Shown piece by piece: positions 18,101-27,123 of a stretch of DNA of 51,333 bases; the first letter of the stretch is position 1, and every line of letters starts with the position of its first letter. The translations under genes and the position numbers were made by a program. This stretch comes from Clostridiales bacterium (GTDB lineage: Bacteria > Bacillota > Clostridia > Christensenellales > Aristaeellaceae): assembly GCA_012728815.1 (NCBI GenBank), contig JAAYEI010000013.1, positions 1 to 51,333 on the forward strand. Reading direction: 5' to 3'. The notes beneath the pieces were generated by a model. It saw nothing but the letters and a program-made list of their open reading frames with translations. It was not told the origin of the DNA and searched no databases.

Positions 18101-21057
18101 TGATGGACAGCGCGCGGCGCAGCTGGCGCTTTTTCCAGGATTTCACCACTGAAGAGAACCACTACCTGATGCCGGACAACTATCAGATCGGGCGCAAGCA
18201 GCCCCTGGCGGACAAGACCTCGCCCACCAACATCGGGCTGCAAATGCTCTCTGCCCTCAGCGCCTGTGACCTGGGCTTTGAGACCCCCGCGGCCACGCTG
18301 GATTACCTGGAGCGGGTCTGGCAGACTGTGCGTCGGCTGCCCGCCTGGCATGGCCACCTCTACAACTGGTACAACACCCGTACCCTGCAGGTGCTGACCC
18401 CTCATTATGTCTCCTCTGTTGACAGCGGCAACTACATCGGCTACCTGATCGCGCTGCGCCAGAGCCTGCTGGACCTGGCGGACCAGGCTCTTCTGCCGCC
18501 TGCCCTCTTGGCGGAGCTGCGTGCCTTGATGCAAGGTGCCGGGGCGGAGGACAGTCTCTCATCCCGGTTTGAAACCTGCGCCGACCTGGCGCGGGAGCTG
18601 GAGGCGGCTGTATCCCAGATGGCAAACAAGGCCAGGCAGCCAAACAACTGGGATGCGCGTAGCTTCGTGCGCCTGGCTACCCGGGTGCTGGAGGACATCC
18701 AGGATTACCAGGCCCAGGAGGTCCCCTGTGACGCCGCGCTCACCCTCAGCGCACTTGCAGGGCAGGGCCAGCCGCGCGCGGTCACTGACCTGGCGCGGCT
18801 CCGTCATTTGGCGGAGGAGCTTGAGGCCGCGGTGCAGTCGGCCGACTTTCAGAAGCTGTTCAACCCCAAGCGCCGCATGCTCTACATTGGCTTCAACGCC
18901 TCCACCCATGCCTATGACCAGTCCAGCTATGACCTGATCGCCTCTGAATCCATGCTGGCCAGCCTGGTGGCCATCGCCAAGGGGGACCTGCCCTCCCGCC
19001 ACTGGCAGGCCCTGGGCAGGCCGCTCACCATCATCCGCGGCCGCCCGGCCCATGTGTCCTGGAGCGGCACCATGTTTGAGTACCTGCTCAACCACCTGGT
19101 CATCCAGCGCTATGAGGGCAGCGTGTTTGACGACACCGCCCGGGCCGCGGTGACCCAGCAGCAGCGCTACGCCAGGCGCCACAAGATCCCCTGGGGCATC
19201 TCCGAGTCCCAGCACCACCTGTTTGACCTGCACCACAACTACCAGTACAGGGCCTTTGGCGTGCCCAAGCTGCGCCTGCAGCCCGTGTACAAGGACATGC
19301 TGGTGGTCTCCCCCTACTCCACGATGCTGGCGCTGGAAATAGCCCCCAACCAGGCGCTTTCCAACCTGCGCCGCCTGCAGCAGCTGGGCGGCTACGGGCA
19401 GTATGGCTTCTATGAGGCGCTGGACTTCACCGTGCCGGACCCGGTCTCCCTCCAGTCCTACCAGGTGGTGCGCTCCTTCATGGCCCATCACCAGGGCATG
19501 AGCCTGGTGGCGATCAACAACTATGTCAACCTTGGCATCATGCGCAGGCGCTTCCACCAGGCGCCCCTCATCAACGCGGCCCAGGGCCTGCTGGAGGAGA
19601 AGCACCAGTCCTTCTTTGCCACCCCCTCACGGCGGGGCTACACTGTCACGTTCCGGCGCCACCCGGCCAGCCAGGCGCACCGGCCGGCCATCCGCCATGT
19701 GCGCGCGGCCAACCTGACCATCCCCGCGGTCAACTACCTCTCAAATGGCCGGTACGCCACGCTGGTGACCGCCGATGGGGATGGCTTCAGCCGGCTGGAA
19801 GACATCCTGCTCTACCGCTGGTGCCCGGATGTCTACACCCACACCGGTTTTTACCTCTATGTGCGCGACCTGGCCCAACAGGGTTGCTGGAGCGGCGCCT
19901 ACCACCCCAGCCAGGCGCGGCCGGAGCGCTACCAGGCGGTCTTTCACAACCACATGACCGAGTTCATCCGCGTGGACCGGGGCATCACCACCACCACCCA
20001 GGTCTCCCTCTTTCCGAGCGCCAACCTGGAGATTCGCCGGGTGAAGCTCAAAAACAACACCGCCCGGGAGCGCAGATTGCAGGTTACCAGCTACATGGAG
20101 GTGGTGGTGGACCGCTACGAGGCGGAACGCAGCCACCCGGCATTCAACAAAATGTTCCTGGACCTGCGCTATGATCCCCAGTTCAACCTGCTGCTGGCCA
20201 GCCGGCGCAACCGGCCCGGCCTGCCCTTGGGCATGCAGGCGCTGCATACCGACAGCCAGCTGCTGGGGCCGATCGAGTATGAAACCTCCCGCTCGCGCTT
20301 CATCGGCCGGGGCGGCAGCCTGCAGGCGCCCCAGGCGGTGCTGGGTGGGCGGCTGTCGGGGGACACCCAGTTTTCCGGTGACCCCATCATGAGCCTGCGG
20401 GCCACCCTGCGTGTGAAGCCAGGGGAAGAAGCCGTGCTCACCTTCCTGGCCGGCCTGGTGGAGGACGAGCAGGCCGCGCGCGCCGCCGCCCAGGCCTGCG
20501 CCTCCGCCGCCCTGGTGAATGAGGCGCTGGCCCGCTTCCGGCGGCAGAGCCTGCTGGAGTTCCAGTACATCGGCGTGTCCACCAGCCAGCGGCGGGTGTA
20601 CCAGAACATCATCCGCCAGCTCTACTACCCCCACCGCTACCTGCGTGGCGGGGCGGAGCACATCCAGAACAACGTGCTGGGCCAAAGTGGGCTGTGGAAG
20701 TTTGGCATCTCCGGGGACAAACCCATCATCCTTTTGGACGTGGCCTCCGCCAGCCAGGTAACCTTGGTGCGCGATGTGCTCAAGGTGTATGAATACCTGG
20801 GCATCAATGGCGTGCGGCTGGACCTGGTCATCCTGGCCCAGGGCAGGCATGGCTACTACAGCGAGGTTGGCGGCATGCTCTCCGCCCTCACCAGCCAGCT
20901 GCGCGCGGGCGAGGCCGCGCGGGAGCGCACGGGCCTGTACATCCTGCACGCCCATGAGCTGGAGCCACAGGAAATCGACTTGCTGCACACGGTGGCCCAT
21001 GTGGTGTTCACGGAGCAGACCGGCATTTACTTCCGCAGGCAGATGGAGGCGCGCTGA
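15136..21057 (+). CDS. ndvB: Cyclic beta-1,2-glucan synthase-like protein, GT84 plus glycoamylase part (NdvB-like)
   Basis: This 1973-residue membrane protein corresponds to the N-terminal two thirds of NdvB/Cgs. A helical N-terminal region and transmembrane segments near 400-440 precede a GT84 glycosyltransferase core: the DADSE metal motif near 619, HDLLESCY, and QHRWIRGDW near 765 (the QxxRW motif). More membrane helices follow near 810-950. Then come a glycoamylase-type domain (TSPTNIGLQ near 1037, QLGGYGQYGFYEALDF and FMAHHQGMSL around 1415-1455) and a GH94-type N-terminal carbohydrate module to the end. The TTG start at 15136 follows GAGGAAAGG and matches where homology-like sequence begins; the ATG at 15031 with AGGAGG is an alternative. 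The stop is one base before the GH94 gene. It probably polymerises UDP-glucose into beta-1,2-glucan. Confidence 0.85.
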   Translation: METRDLHGSLDIMRGGWPEHPQVVVTTPEMLAQALHDLAAQSGDIRFGKTRLVVRRSWQVHDRMNQIRERVEKMPAEVISLIPAALWFIDNFQVIYREIKSLNFSTAGDRPVPLMKSGHWQGLPRAYVMAQAMVSHTQGQLDEDNLELMIRAYQRQRPLTGVELELLPELLGLCLLEHLLSLAERVTLVADAKVQADTFVNERLGEGQEEMDVSALLVAGAGGAHRVSFHSHVLYLMNNLALDEQDQRRYIDFHFEDAWESLSAADIFKEEGREESQLESDIRVSVTSLRTLSQADAETFFTRLSLVEQILSRDPDGAYPQMDSASRGAYRARVGRIGRRLKLEETQVAETCLALARAGHPGLHQPHHVGSYLMDRGEGLLTRELKGKPAPRHLAPRANYRGIAYFVLLGLSAAGFLALLFLLSKEEGTRVWLPLLLLGLPLAVGLGVKLANAVSTRAFPAKHLMAMDYTAGVPESARAMVVMPVILANPKQGLTYLDRLEKHYLANRQDNLYFALLADYADADQAILPTDAALREALLERLQALNARHPGTPQRFSLFLRERRYNPQEGCFMCWERKRGKLEEFNRLLCGQDMGDTSFVEAHTGAGLLSTIHYVVTLDADSELLLDNASRLVGLIDHPLNRAVLDASGKRLLSGYAIIQPQVVNRIARAGDSVFSRVYAGKTGISNYTMAISDIYQDLFNQGIFVGKGVYNVRAFHQLLQGAIPENRVLSHDLLESCYARTGFAGTAQVTESFPVSYASFMKRQHRWIRGDWQLLPWLLRRGLNGLSRWKIIDDLRASLMPPIKVALLFLNLWLLPGRWWLVPALLALPLMVDVLGIAWQLLTRWTQGRRYVLLYRKLLEELALLFGRFALELVFLPHEALSALDAIIRTLYRLTVSKRRMLMWETAERADRSGRGGLPSYLLRMWPVIPLGLGMLALAIWSPLRGLAPALYGALGMAWALSPVLANSLSAQKQPRRPKAADEPQGLLMDSARRSWRFFQDFTTEENHYLMPDNYQIGRKQPLADKTSPTNIGLQMLSALSACDLGFETPAATLDYLERVWQTVRRLPAWHGHLYNWYNTRTLQVLTPHYVSSVDSGNYIGYLIALRQSLLDLADQALLPPALLAELRALMQGAGAEDSLSSRFETCADLARELEAAVSQMANKARQPNNWDARSFVRLATRVLEDIQDYQAQEVPCDAALTLSALAGQGQPRAVTDLARLRHLAEELEAAVQSADFQKLFNPKRRMLYIGFNASTHAYDQSSYDLIASESMLASLVAIAKGDLPSRHWQALGRPLTIIRGRPAHVSWSGTMFEYLLNHLVIQRYEGSVFDDTARAAVTQQQRYARRHKIPWGISESQHHLFDLHHNYQYRAFGVPKLRLQPVYKDMLVVSPYSTMLALEIAPNQALSNLRRLQQLGGYGQYGFYEALDFTVPDPVSLQSYQVVRSFMAHHQGMSLVAINNYVNLGIMRRRFHQAPLINAAQGLLEEKHQSFFATPSRRGYTVTFRRHPASQAHRPAIRHVRAANLTIPAVNYLSNGRYATLVTADGDGFSRLEDILLYRWCPDVYTHTGFYLYVRDLAQQGCWSGAYHPSQARPERYQAVFHNHMTEFIRVDRGITTTTQVSLFPSANLEIRRVKLKNNTARERRLQVTSYMEVVVDRYEAERSHPAFNKMFLDLRYDPQFNLLLASRRNRPGLPLGMQALHTDSQLLGPIEYETSRSRFIGRGGSLQAPQAVLGGRLSGDTQFSGDPIMSLRATLRVKPGEEAVLTFLAGLVEDEQAARAAAQACASAALVNEALARFRRQSLLEFQYIGVSTSQRRVYQNIIRQLYYPHRYLRGGAEHIQNNVLGQSGLWKFGISGDKPIILLDVASASQVTLVRDVLKVYEYLGINGVRLDLVILAQGRHGYYSEVGGMLSALTSQLRAGEAARERTGLYILHAHELEPQEIDLLHTVAHVVFTEQTGIYFRRQMEAR

Positions 21058-21058
21058 C

Positions 21059-23446
21059 ATGACGGACCACAACAGGCACAACCTGGAGTTTTTCAACGGC
21101 TACGGCGGCTTTGCCAGGGATGGCCGGGAGTATCATATTCACCTGAACGGGGACGCGCAGCCGCCCGCGCCCTGGATCAACGTGATCAGCAACCCCCAGT
21201 TCGGCTTCACCGTGTCCCACATGGGGGGCGGCTTTACCTGGGCGGGCAACAGCCGGGAGAACAAGCTGACCCCCTGGTCAAACGACCCGGTCATGGACCC
21301 GCCCGGGGAAGCCGTCCTGATCCGGGATGAGGACAGCGGGCGTGTCATCCACCCGCTGCCCCTGGGCCGGCCGCTCCGGGGGGACTATGAGGTGCGCCAT
21401 GGCTTTGGCTACAGCTCCTTCCACCATGAGCGGGCCGGGCTCAAGCAGGACCTGCGCCTTTTCGCCGCGGTGGAGGACCCGGTCAAGCTGTGGGAGCTGG
21501 CGCTAAACAACACCGGTGAGGGTGTCCGGCGGTTGTCCGTCACCCTGTATGTGGAGTGGGTGCTGGGCACCGACCGCAGCGCCACCCAGCCCTACCTGGT
21601 GACTGGTTTTGACAAGGATAACGCCTGCCTCACCGCGCGCAATGTATACAGCCAACTCTATCCGGGGCAACAGGCCTTCCTCTTTGCCAGCGAACCGCTC
21701 AGCGGCTACACCGGGGACCGCCAGGAGGTGCTGGGCCGGGGCGGCAGCCTGACATACCCCCGGGGGCTGGAGGATGGGCTGCGCCAGTCGGTGGGAGTAG
21801 GCTTTGACGCCTGCGGCGCGCTGCAGGTGCGGGTTGACCTGCAGCCCGGTGAGCGGCGGGAGCTGGTCTTTGGCATGGGGTTTGCCCCAAGCCAGGACAT
21901 CCCTGCGCTGTGCCGGCACTACCGGGGGCTGGAGGATGCACGTGAGGCCTTTCACCAGGTGGAGCGCCACTGGGAGGACTTGCTGGGCGCTGTGCAGGTA
22001 CAGACGCCGGACCGCAGGATGGACATCCTGCTCAACGGATGGCTGATGTACCAGAATATCGCCTGCCGGCTCTACGCCCGCACCGCCTTCTACCAGAATG
22101 GCGGCGCCTTTGGCTTTCGCGACCAGCTGCAGGACAGCATGGCCCTCATCCACACAGCGCCGCAGGTCTTTCGCGCCCAGCTGCTCAAGGCGGCTGCCCG
22201 GCAGTTCACGGAAGGGGATGTGCAGCACTGGTGGCACCCGCCCACCGGGGTGGGGGTGCGCACCCGCATCACGGATGACCTGCACTGGCTGCCCTTCACC
22301 ACCGCTTTTTACATCAAGGCCACCGGCGACTGGCAGGTGCTTGGGGAAGAGGTGCCCTTCATCACCGGGCCGCAGCTTGAGGAGGGTCAGCACGACGCCA
22401 TGTTCCTGCCTGACATCACGCAGGAGAAGGCCAACCTGTATCAGCACTGCAAACGGGCCATCGCCCGCGCGCGCTACAGCGAGCGCGGCCTGCCGCTGAT
22501 GGGCGGGGGCGACTGGAATGATGGCATGGACCACGTGGGCATCAAGGGCAAGGGGGAGAGCGTGTGGCTGGGCTGGTTCCTCTATGCGGTGCTGGAAGCC
22601 TTCATCCCCCTGGCGCAGCATATGGGGGAGGAGGGCTATGCCAACAGCCTGCGGCTTGGAATGGCCCGGCTTCAGGAGAGCCTGGAAGCCCACGCCTGGG
22701 ACGGCGCCTGGTACCTGCGGGCCTTCCATGACGAGGGCGGCCAGCTGGGTTCACACAACAACCTTGAGTGCCGCATCGACTCCATCAGCCAGTCCTGGTC
22801 CATACTTTCCGGCGCCGCGGGGCAGGAGCGTGCCCGTCAGGCCTTCCACAGCGCCCTGGAGCACCTGGTGCTCTTTGAGGAGGGGGTGTCCCTGCTGCTC
22901 ACCCCGCCCTTTGACAGTTCTCCCCAGTACCCCGGCTACATCATGGATTACCAGCCTGGCATCCGTGAGAATGGCGGGCAGTACACCCATGCCGCCATCT
23001 GGCTGGCCATCTCGGCCGTGCGCCTGGGCGAATATGAGCAGGCGCGCAGGCTGTTTGATATTTTGAACCCCATCTGGCACAGCCGGGACCGGGCGCAGGC
23101 TGACCTGTATGAGAAGGAGCCCTATGTGATGGCAGCAGACCTCTACTACCAGGCGCCGCGCACCGGGCGGGGCGGCTGGAGCTGGTACACGGGCTCAGCC
23201 GGGTGGATGTATCAGGGGCTGCTCTTTCACTTTCTGGGGTTACAAAAAGAGGGCGACACCCTGCTGATCGCCCCCGGTGTGCCGGCGGAGTTTGGGGATT
23301 ACACCATCCGCTACCGCTACGGCGCTTCGCTGTACAGCATTCATGTGCGCTGCAACCCAAGGGGCCCGGCCCCCCGGGAGCAGGCCCGCATCCGCCTGCG
23401 CGATGACGGGCAGGAGCATGAGATTACCATCGAAAACTGCTTTTAG
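21059..23446 (+). CDS. GH94-type beta-1,2-glucan phosphorylase-like part of the cyclic glucan synthase
   Basis: A 795-residue protein equivalent to the C-terminal third of NdvB. The start FFNGYGGFARDGREY and the NPQFGFTVSHMGGGFTW stretch match the GH94 N-terminal domain. HWWHPPTGVGVRTRITDD near residue 395 and GGDWNDGMDHVG near 485 are the GH94 phosphate and catalytic-acid regions, and YPGYIMDYQPGIRENGGQYTHAA follows further on. In full-length NdvB this domain sets the ring size by phosphorolysis. Here it is a separate gene whose ATG lies one base after the previous stop, in another frame. A free-standing 1,2-beta-oligoglucan phosphorylase would look similar, but the tight linkage argues for a split synthase. 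It converges on xylB with a four-base overlap. Confidence 0.87.
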   Translation: MTDHNRHNLEFFNGYGGFARDGREYHIHLNGDAQPPAPWINVISNPQFGFTVSHMGGGFTWAGNSRENKLTPWSNDPVMDPPGEAVLIRDEDSGRVIHPLPLGRPLRGDYEVRHGFGYSSFHHERAGLKQDLRLFAAVEDPVKLWELALNNTGEGVRRLSVTLYVEWVLGTDRSATQPYLVTGFDKDNACLTARNVYSQLYPGQQAFLFASEPLSGYTGDRQEVLGRGGSLTYPRGLEDGLRQSVGVGFDACGALQVRVDLQPGERRELVFGMGFAPSQDIPALCRHYRGLEDAREAFHQVERHWEDLLGAVQVQTPDRRMDILLNGWLMYQNIACRLYARTAFYQNGGAFGFRDQLQDSMALIHTAPQVFRAQLLKAAARQFTEGDVQHWWHPPTGVGVRTRITDDLHWLPFTTAFYIKATGDWQVLGEEVPFITGPQLEEGQHDAMFLPDITQEKANLYQHCKRAIARARYSERGLPLMGGGDWNDGMDHVGIKGKGESVWLGWFLYAVLEAFIPLAQHMGEEGYANSLRLGMARLQESLEAHAWDGAWYLRAFHDEGGQLGSHNNLECRIDSISQSWSILSGAAGQERARQAFHSALEHLVLFEEGVSLLLTPPFDSSPQYPGYIMDYQPGIRENGGQYTHAAIWLAISAVRLGEYEQARRLFDILNPIWHSRDRAQADLYEKEPYVMAADLYYQAPRTGRGGWSWYTGSAGWMYQGLLFHFLGLQKEGDTLLIAPGVPAEFGDYTIRYRYGASLYSIHVRCNPRGPAPREQARIRLRDDGQEHEITIENCF

Positions 23447-24942
23447 CGCTGCTGGTAGTCCGCGGCGTTCAAGGCGTGGTAGACCCGGGTAAATCGCGCC
23501 AGCGCCCGCTGGTACACTTCCGCGTGTTCCTGGTTGGGGCGGATGAGCTCCGCCACGGGGTTGAGGTGCCTGGCGGCCTCCAGGCTGTCAAACACCCCCG
23601 CGCCCACGCCCGCGCACAGCATGGCGCCCAGGCTGGTAGCGGTCTGCAGCTGCCTGGGCACGGGCAGTTCCTTTTGCCAGATGTCCGCCAGGATCTGCAG
23701 CCAGGCGCGGTTGCGCGCGCCCCCGCCAATCATGGTGAGCTGCTCCACGGCGTTCCCTTCCTCCAGCGCGTCCTGCACCAGCTTCAGGTTCAGCCCCACC
23801 CCCTCCAGCACCGCCCTGAGCAGGTGGCTGCGCCCATGGCCTGGGTGCAGCCCGAGGAAGCTGCCGCTGGCCTGCGCGTTCCACCAGGGGCTGCGCTCAC
23901 CCAGCAGGTAGGGCAAAAACAGCAGGTCCGCGCTGCCCGCGGGCACCTGATCCAGGTGTTCCTCCAGCCGGGCATACACCTGGGATTTATCATCAAACTC
24001 TGAAAACAAGGTGTCCACCGCCCAGGAGAGGGACAGCCCGGCCGCCTGGGTGGCGCCCAGCGCCATCACCTGCCTGCCGTCCAGGTAGACCAGGTTGAAG
24101 GTGCGTGCCTGAGGGTCCAGGTAGGGGCGCGCCAGCAGGCTGGCGATCCAGGCGGAGGTGCCCAGGCAGCAGTAGCTCTGCCCCGGGCTGCTCAGGCCCG
24201 CGCCTGCCGTGGCGCAGGGCCCGTCCCCGCCCCCGGTCACCACCGGGGTGCCGGCCAGCAGGCCGCAGGCCCGGGCGGCATCCGGGCGAAGCCGCCCGGC
24301 CACGGCGGTGGAGGGCAGCAGCCGGGGCAGCCGGGCCTTGTCCACGCCGCTGGCCATGAGCACCTCATCTGACCAGGCGAGGGCATTGATGTCCAGGCAG
24401 GCCAGGTGGGAGGCGTCTGAATAATCGCTCACCAGCTGCCCGGTGAGCCTGCTGATGAGGTAATCCTTGGGCTGGAGGAAGGCGGCGGTCTGCAGGTACA
24501 GCGCCGGCTCATGCTCCCTGAACCAGGCCATCTTGCTGATGCCGCTGGAGGCGCTCAGCCGTTGCCCGGTGATTTGGTAGACACGGTCCCTGCCCAGTTC
24601 CTGGCTGAGGCGCTCCGCCTGCTCATCCGCCCGCTGGTCCGCCCAGATCATGGCCGGGCGCAGCGGCTGGCCCTGCCTGTCCACAGGCAGGCAGGCGTTC
24701 ATCTGGGCGGAGAAAGACAGGGCCAGGATGTCCCCGGGGGCGCAGCCGGTCTGGGCCAGCAGCTCCTGGCAGGTCTTGCAAAAAGCGGCCCACCAGTCCT
24801 CCGGATCCTGCTGGGCGGCGTTTCCAAAGGGGTAGTGGGTGGGGTAATTGGCGCTGGCCTGCGCCACCGCTTCCCCCCGGGTGTTGTAGAGCACCGCCTT
24901 GTTGCCGCTTGTGCCAAGGTCATGGGCCATCAGGTAGCGCAT
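23443..24942 (-). CDS. xylB: Xylulokinase (FGGY family)
   Basis: The 499-residue kinase opens with MAHDLGTSGNKAVLYNTRGE, the FGGY phosphate-binding loop. It continues with SFSAQMNACLPVDRQG and MIWADQRA, a substrate-binding region typical of xylulokinase, GGGDGPCATAGAGL and IGGGARNRAWLQILADI. The expected reaction is phosphorylation of D-xylulose. The ATG at 24942 follows AGGAGG; the frame is open far upstream but that part is not family-like. It lies eight bases behind a small membrane-protein gene with a strong promoter. No xylose isomerase is nearby, so another ketose or polyol-derived sugar is possible. Confidence 0.85.
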   Translation of the reverse strand: MRYLMAHDLGTSGNKAVLYNTRGEAVAQASANYPTHYPFGNAAQQDPEDWWAAFCKTCQELLAQTGCAPGDILALSFSAQMNACLPVDRQGQPLRPAMIWADQRADEQAERLSQELGRDRVYQITGQRLSASSGISKMAWFREHEPALYLQTAAFLQPKDYLISRLTGQLVSDYSDASHLACLDINALAWSDEVLMASGVDKARLPRLLPSTAVAGRLRPDAARACGLLAGTPVVTGGGDGPCATAGAGLSSPGQSYCCLGTSAWIASLLARPYLDPQARTFNLVYLDGRQVMALGATQAAGLSLSWAVDTLFSEFDDKSQVYARLEEHLDQVPAGSADLLFLPYLLGERSPWWNAQASGSFLGLHPGHGRSHLLRAVLEGVGLNLKLVQDALEEGNAVEQLTMIGGGARNRAWLQILADIWQKELPVPRQLQTATSLGAMLCAGVGAGVFDSLEAARHLNPVAELIRPNQEHAEVYQRALARFTRVYHALNAADYQQR

Positions 24943-24950
24943 GCCGCCTC

Positions 24951-25448
24951 CTATTCGTCCTTGCGGATACCAAAGGGGTTGTAGGGCTGGCGCCGGGGCG
25001 GGGCAGAAATGCCGCCGCCTTTTTGCTTCTTTTTGCCCAGCGCGCCCACAAACACCAGCCCGCTGCCCAGGGCGATGAGCACCAGGGGAATCAGCTTCAG
25101 CTTCTGCCAGAGGCTGGCGCCCATGAGCGGTGTGGAGCCCAGGGAGAACAGCGCCAGCAGCACCGCGATGGGCAGCGCGATCAGGGCGGAAATCAAGCCC
25201 CGGCGCGCCAGCAGCGCGTAGAGGGCGAACAGCAGGCAAACCAGCAGGAACAGGTGGGTGCGCAGGCGGGCCCAGGGCACCCGGCTCAGGTAGTCCATCA
25301 GGCTGATCTTGCCGTCCGCCACCAGGCTGTACACTGGGGTCAGCCAGGTCACGGCCTCCTCAAACCGGATGGCCAGCTCATACCCGGCCCAGGCCAGCAG
25401 TGCCAGCGCGCCCCAGAACACCATGCGCCGCCCGGTCATCTGCAGCAT
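24951..25448 (-). CDS. Small membrane protein of unknown function
   Basis: I do not recognise this 165-residue protein. It has an N-terminal hydrophobic helix (MVFWGALALLAWAGYELAI), a hydrophilic loop of about 40 residues, then three more likely transmembrane segments up to about residue 140. The cytosolic tail is rich in lysine, glycine and proline. Start: ATG at 25448 with AAAAGGTGG upstream; two in-frame GTG codons at 25460 and 25457 are alternatives. It is the first gene of a two-gene leftward operon with xylB and has a consensus-like promoter. Whether it has anything to do with sugar use is unknown. Confidence 0.7.
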   Translation of the reverse strand: MLQMTGRRMVFWGALALLAWAGYELAIRFEEAVTWLTPVYSLVADGKISLMDYLSRVPWARLRTHLFLLVCLLFALYALLARRGLISALIALPIAVLLALFSLGSTPLMGASLWQKLKLIPLVLIALGSGLVFVGALGKKKQKGGGISAPPRRQPYNPFGIRKDE

Positions 25449-25481
25449 GCAGCCCACCACCTTTTCCGTCTCATTACGCCC

Positions 25482-25510
25482 AGTGTATGCGCGGCAGACG
25501 CGCCTGTCAA
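25482..25510 (-). promoter_or_regulatory. promoter of the membrane protein/xylB operon
   Basis: On the minus strand TTGACA (25510-25505), 17-base spacer, TACACT (25487-25482). Confidence 0.75.
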
Positions 25511-25561
25511 CGCACCGCCAGCGCTTGCCGCGCGGCCCAGGGGGGGGGCGGGCCGCCTTCC

Positions 25562-25590
25562 TTGACGCGCCCCCAGCGCTTTGTTAGGAT
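25562..25590 (+). promoter_or_regulatory. promoter of the caspase-like gene
   Basis: TTGACG (25562-25567), 17-base spacer ending in TGT, TAGGAT (25585-25590). It lies back to back with the promoter of the leftward xylB operon. Confidence 0.7.
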
Positions 25591-25620
25591 GATGCTGGTC
25601 TTTTCGGGGAGGTGAGGCTC

Positions 25621-27105
25621 ATGCGCGCGCGTTGCTGGTCCATCCTCCTCGCCCTGCATATCCTGCTCTGCTGCCTGCCCGCGCGGGCGGACCAGCCCGC
25701 GCTGCCCAGCCTGCGGGCGCTTTTGGTGGCCTGCGATGACTTTGTCAGCCAGCCGGACACCGCCCCCTCCTCCTACAACAACCTCATCGCCATCCGCCGT
25801 GCCCTGCTGCGGGACAGCCGGGGCTACCGGGGCATCCGCGTCAGCCTCAACCAGGCACTGGACGGCGCGGGCTTTGCCCAGCTGGCCGCCCAGGCCTTTG
25901 CCGGCGCCCGGGAGGGGGACATCAGCCTGCTGTACCTGAGCACCCATGGACTGCTCACCCCAGCAGGGGACGATTTTGTGGCCCTGATGAGCGACGGCGT
26001 AACGGAAAGCCGGTTGACAGGGGCGGACATGCACGCCGTCCTGCGGGACATCCCCGGCACCAAGGTCATCCTGGTGGATGCCTGCTATTCCGGCGCCCTC
26101 ATCAACAAGGGGATGGACAGCCCGCTGCCCGCCTCGCGCTTCTCGGGGCCTGATTTCAAGGTGATCACCAGCGCCGGGGGGCGGGAGCCCAGCTTCCTGT
26201 GGGTGGACAGCGGGGGCAGCGTGCGCGGGGGCAGCTATTTTACCCGCGCGCTGGAGGAGGGCATCAGCGCCCGGGGCCGCTTCGCAGCGGATGGGGACCG
26301 CGACGGGGTCATCACCCTGTCAGAGCTGCACGCCTACCTGCTGCGCGCCTACGGCGCCTCCACCCCCCAGGCCTACCCCCAGCTGGAAGACTTCCCTTTG
26401 TTTGTCTATGACCCGGCCATCCGGGCGGAGCCCTTCAGCGTGACCAACCTGCTGCTGGAGCGGGGCACCATCACCACCCCGGAGGAGGAGCTTGCCTTCA
26501 CCTACACCCTGCACAGCCCCACGCGCCTGGCCTACCAGCTGGTCTACCAGCGCGAGGGCAGCTGGCGCTTCCACCAGCCCCAGAGCATCATGGCGCCGGG
26601 CCGGGCGGATGGGGTGGTGCTGCCCGGGCGCAAGGCGGCCGCGCTGAGCGTGCAGCAAGGGCTGTCCGGCCTGTCCGGCTACGCGCTGCTGCTGCTGGTC
26701 AGCGTGCAGGAGGACCTGTCCACCCCCCAGGCCTGCGTGCTGGTCAGCGTGCAGACAGGGGGGAAGGATCCCAGCCCCTCCATTGACAGCGTGCGCAGTT
26801 TTTCCCCCCGCCAGTGGCAGGAGGCTGCCTTCATCCTGCGGCACAGCGGGCCTGTGAGCTACTGGGCGGATGTCCTCAACGCCCAGGGGGAGGTGGTGGC
26901 CAGCCTGGCCCGGGGGGCGCAGAGCCGGCCGCTGCACCTGGAGGAGGAGGGCAGCGCCCTGTGGTGGGATGGGAAGACCCAGGCGGGGGAATGGGCGGCG
27001 GCGGGGGACTACCGCCTGCGGGTCAGCCTGCTGGCGGGTACCAGCCGCTCTGAAATCACCAGCGCGCCCTTCACGCTGGTGGATGAGGCCGAACAGGCGG
27101 ACTAA
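25621..27105 (+). CDS. Secreted caspase-like (C14-type) protein with EF-hand loop and FlgD-like C-terminal domain
   Basis: This 494-residue protein starts with a signal peptide (hydrophobic run at residues 7-20, cleavage near ARA at 23). Residues 30-270 form a caspase-fold domain: a strand RALLVACDDF, the catalytic histidine H109 in LYLSTHG, and the catalytic cysteine C155 in ILVDACYSG, an intact dyad. An EF-hand-type calcium loop follows at 224-235 (D224, D226, D228, E235) in DGDRDGVITLSE. The C-terminal 100 residues contain WDGKTQAGEWAAAGDYRLRV, a FlgD-like immunoglobulin fold. GGGGAGG sits eight bases before the chosen ATG; an in-frame GTG at 25612 overlaps that site. Substrate and partner are unknown. 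Calcium-dependent activation outside the membrane is inference by analogy with metacaspases. Confidence 0.82.
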   Translation: MRARCWSILLALHILLCCLPARADQPALPSLRALLVACDDFVSQPDTAPSSYNNLIAIRRALLRDSRGYRGIRVSLNQALDGAGFAQLAAQAFAGAREGDISLLYLSTHGLLTPAGDDFVALMSDGVTESRLTGADMHAVLRDIPGTKVILVDACYSGALINKGMDSPLPASRFSGPDFKVITSAGGREPSFLWVDSGGSVRGGSYFTRALEEGISARGRFAADGDRDGVITLSELHAYLLRAYGASTPQAYPQLEDFPLFVYDPAIRAEPFSVTNLLLERGTITTPEEELAFTYTLHSPTRLAYQLVYQREGSWRFHQPQSIMAPGRADGVVLPGRKAAALSVQQGLSGLSGYALLLLVSVQEDLSTPQACVLVSVQTGGKDPSPSIDSVRSFSPRQWQEAAFILRHSGPVSYWADVLNAQGEVVASLARGAQSRPLHLEEEGSALWWDGKTQAGEWAAAGDYRLRVSLLAGTSRSEITSAPFTLVDEAEQAD

Positions 27106-27123
27106 ACCTGGCCGAATCAATGG

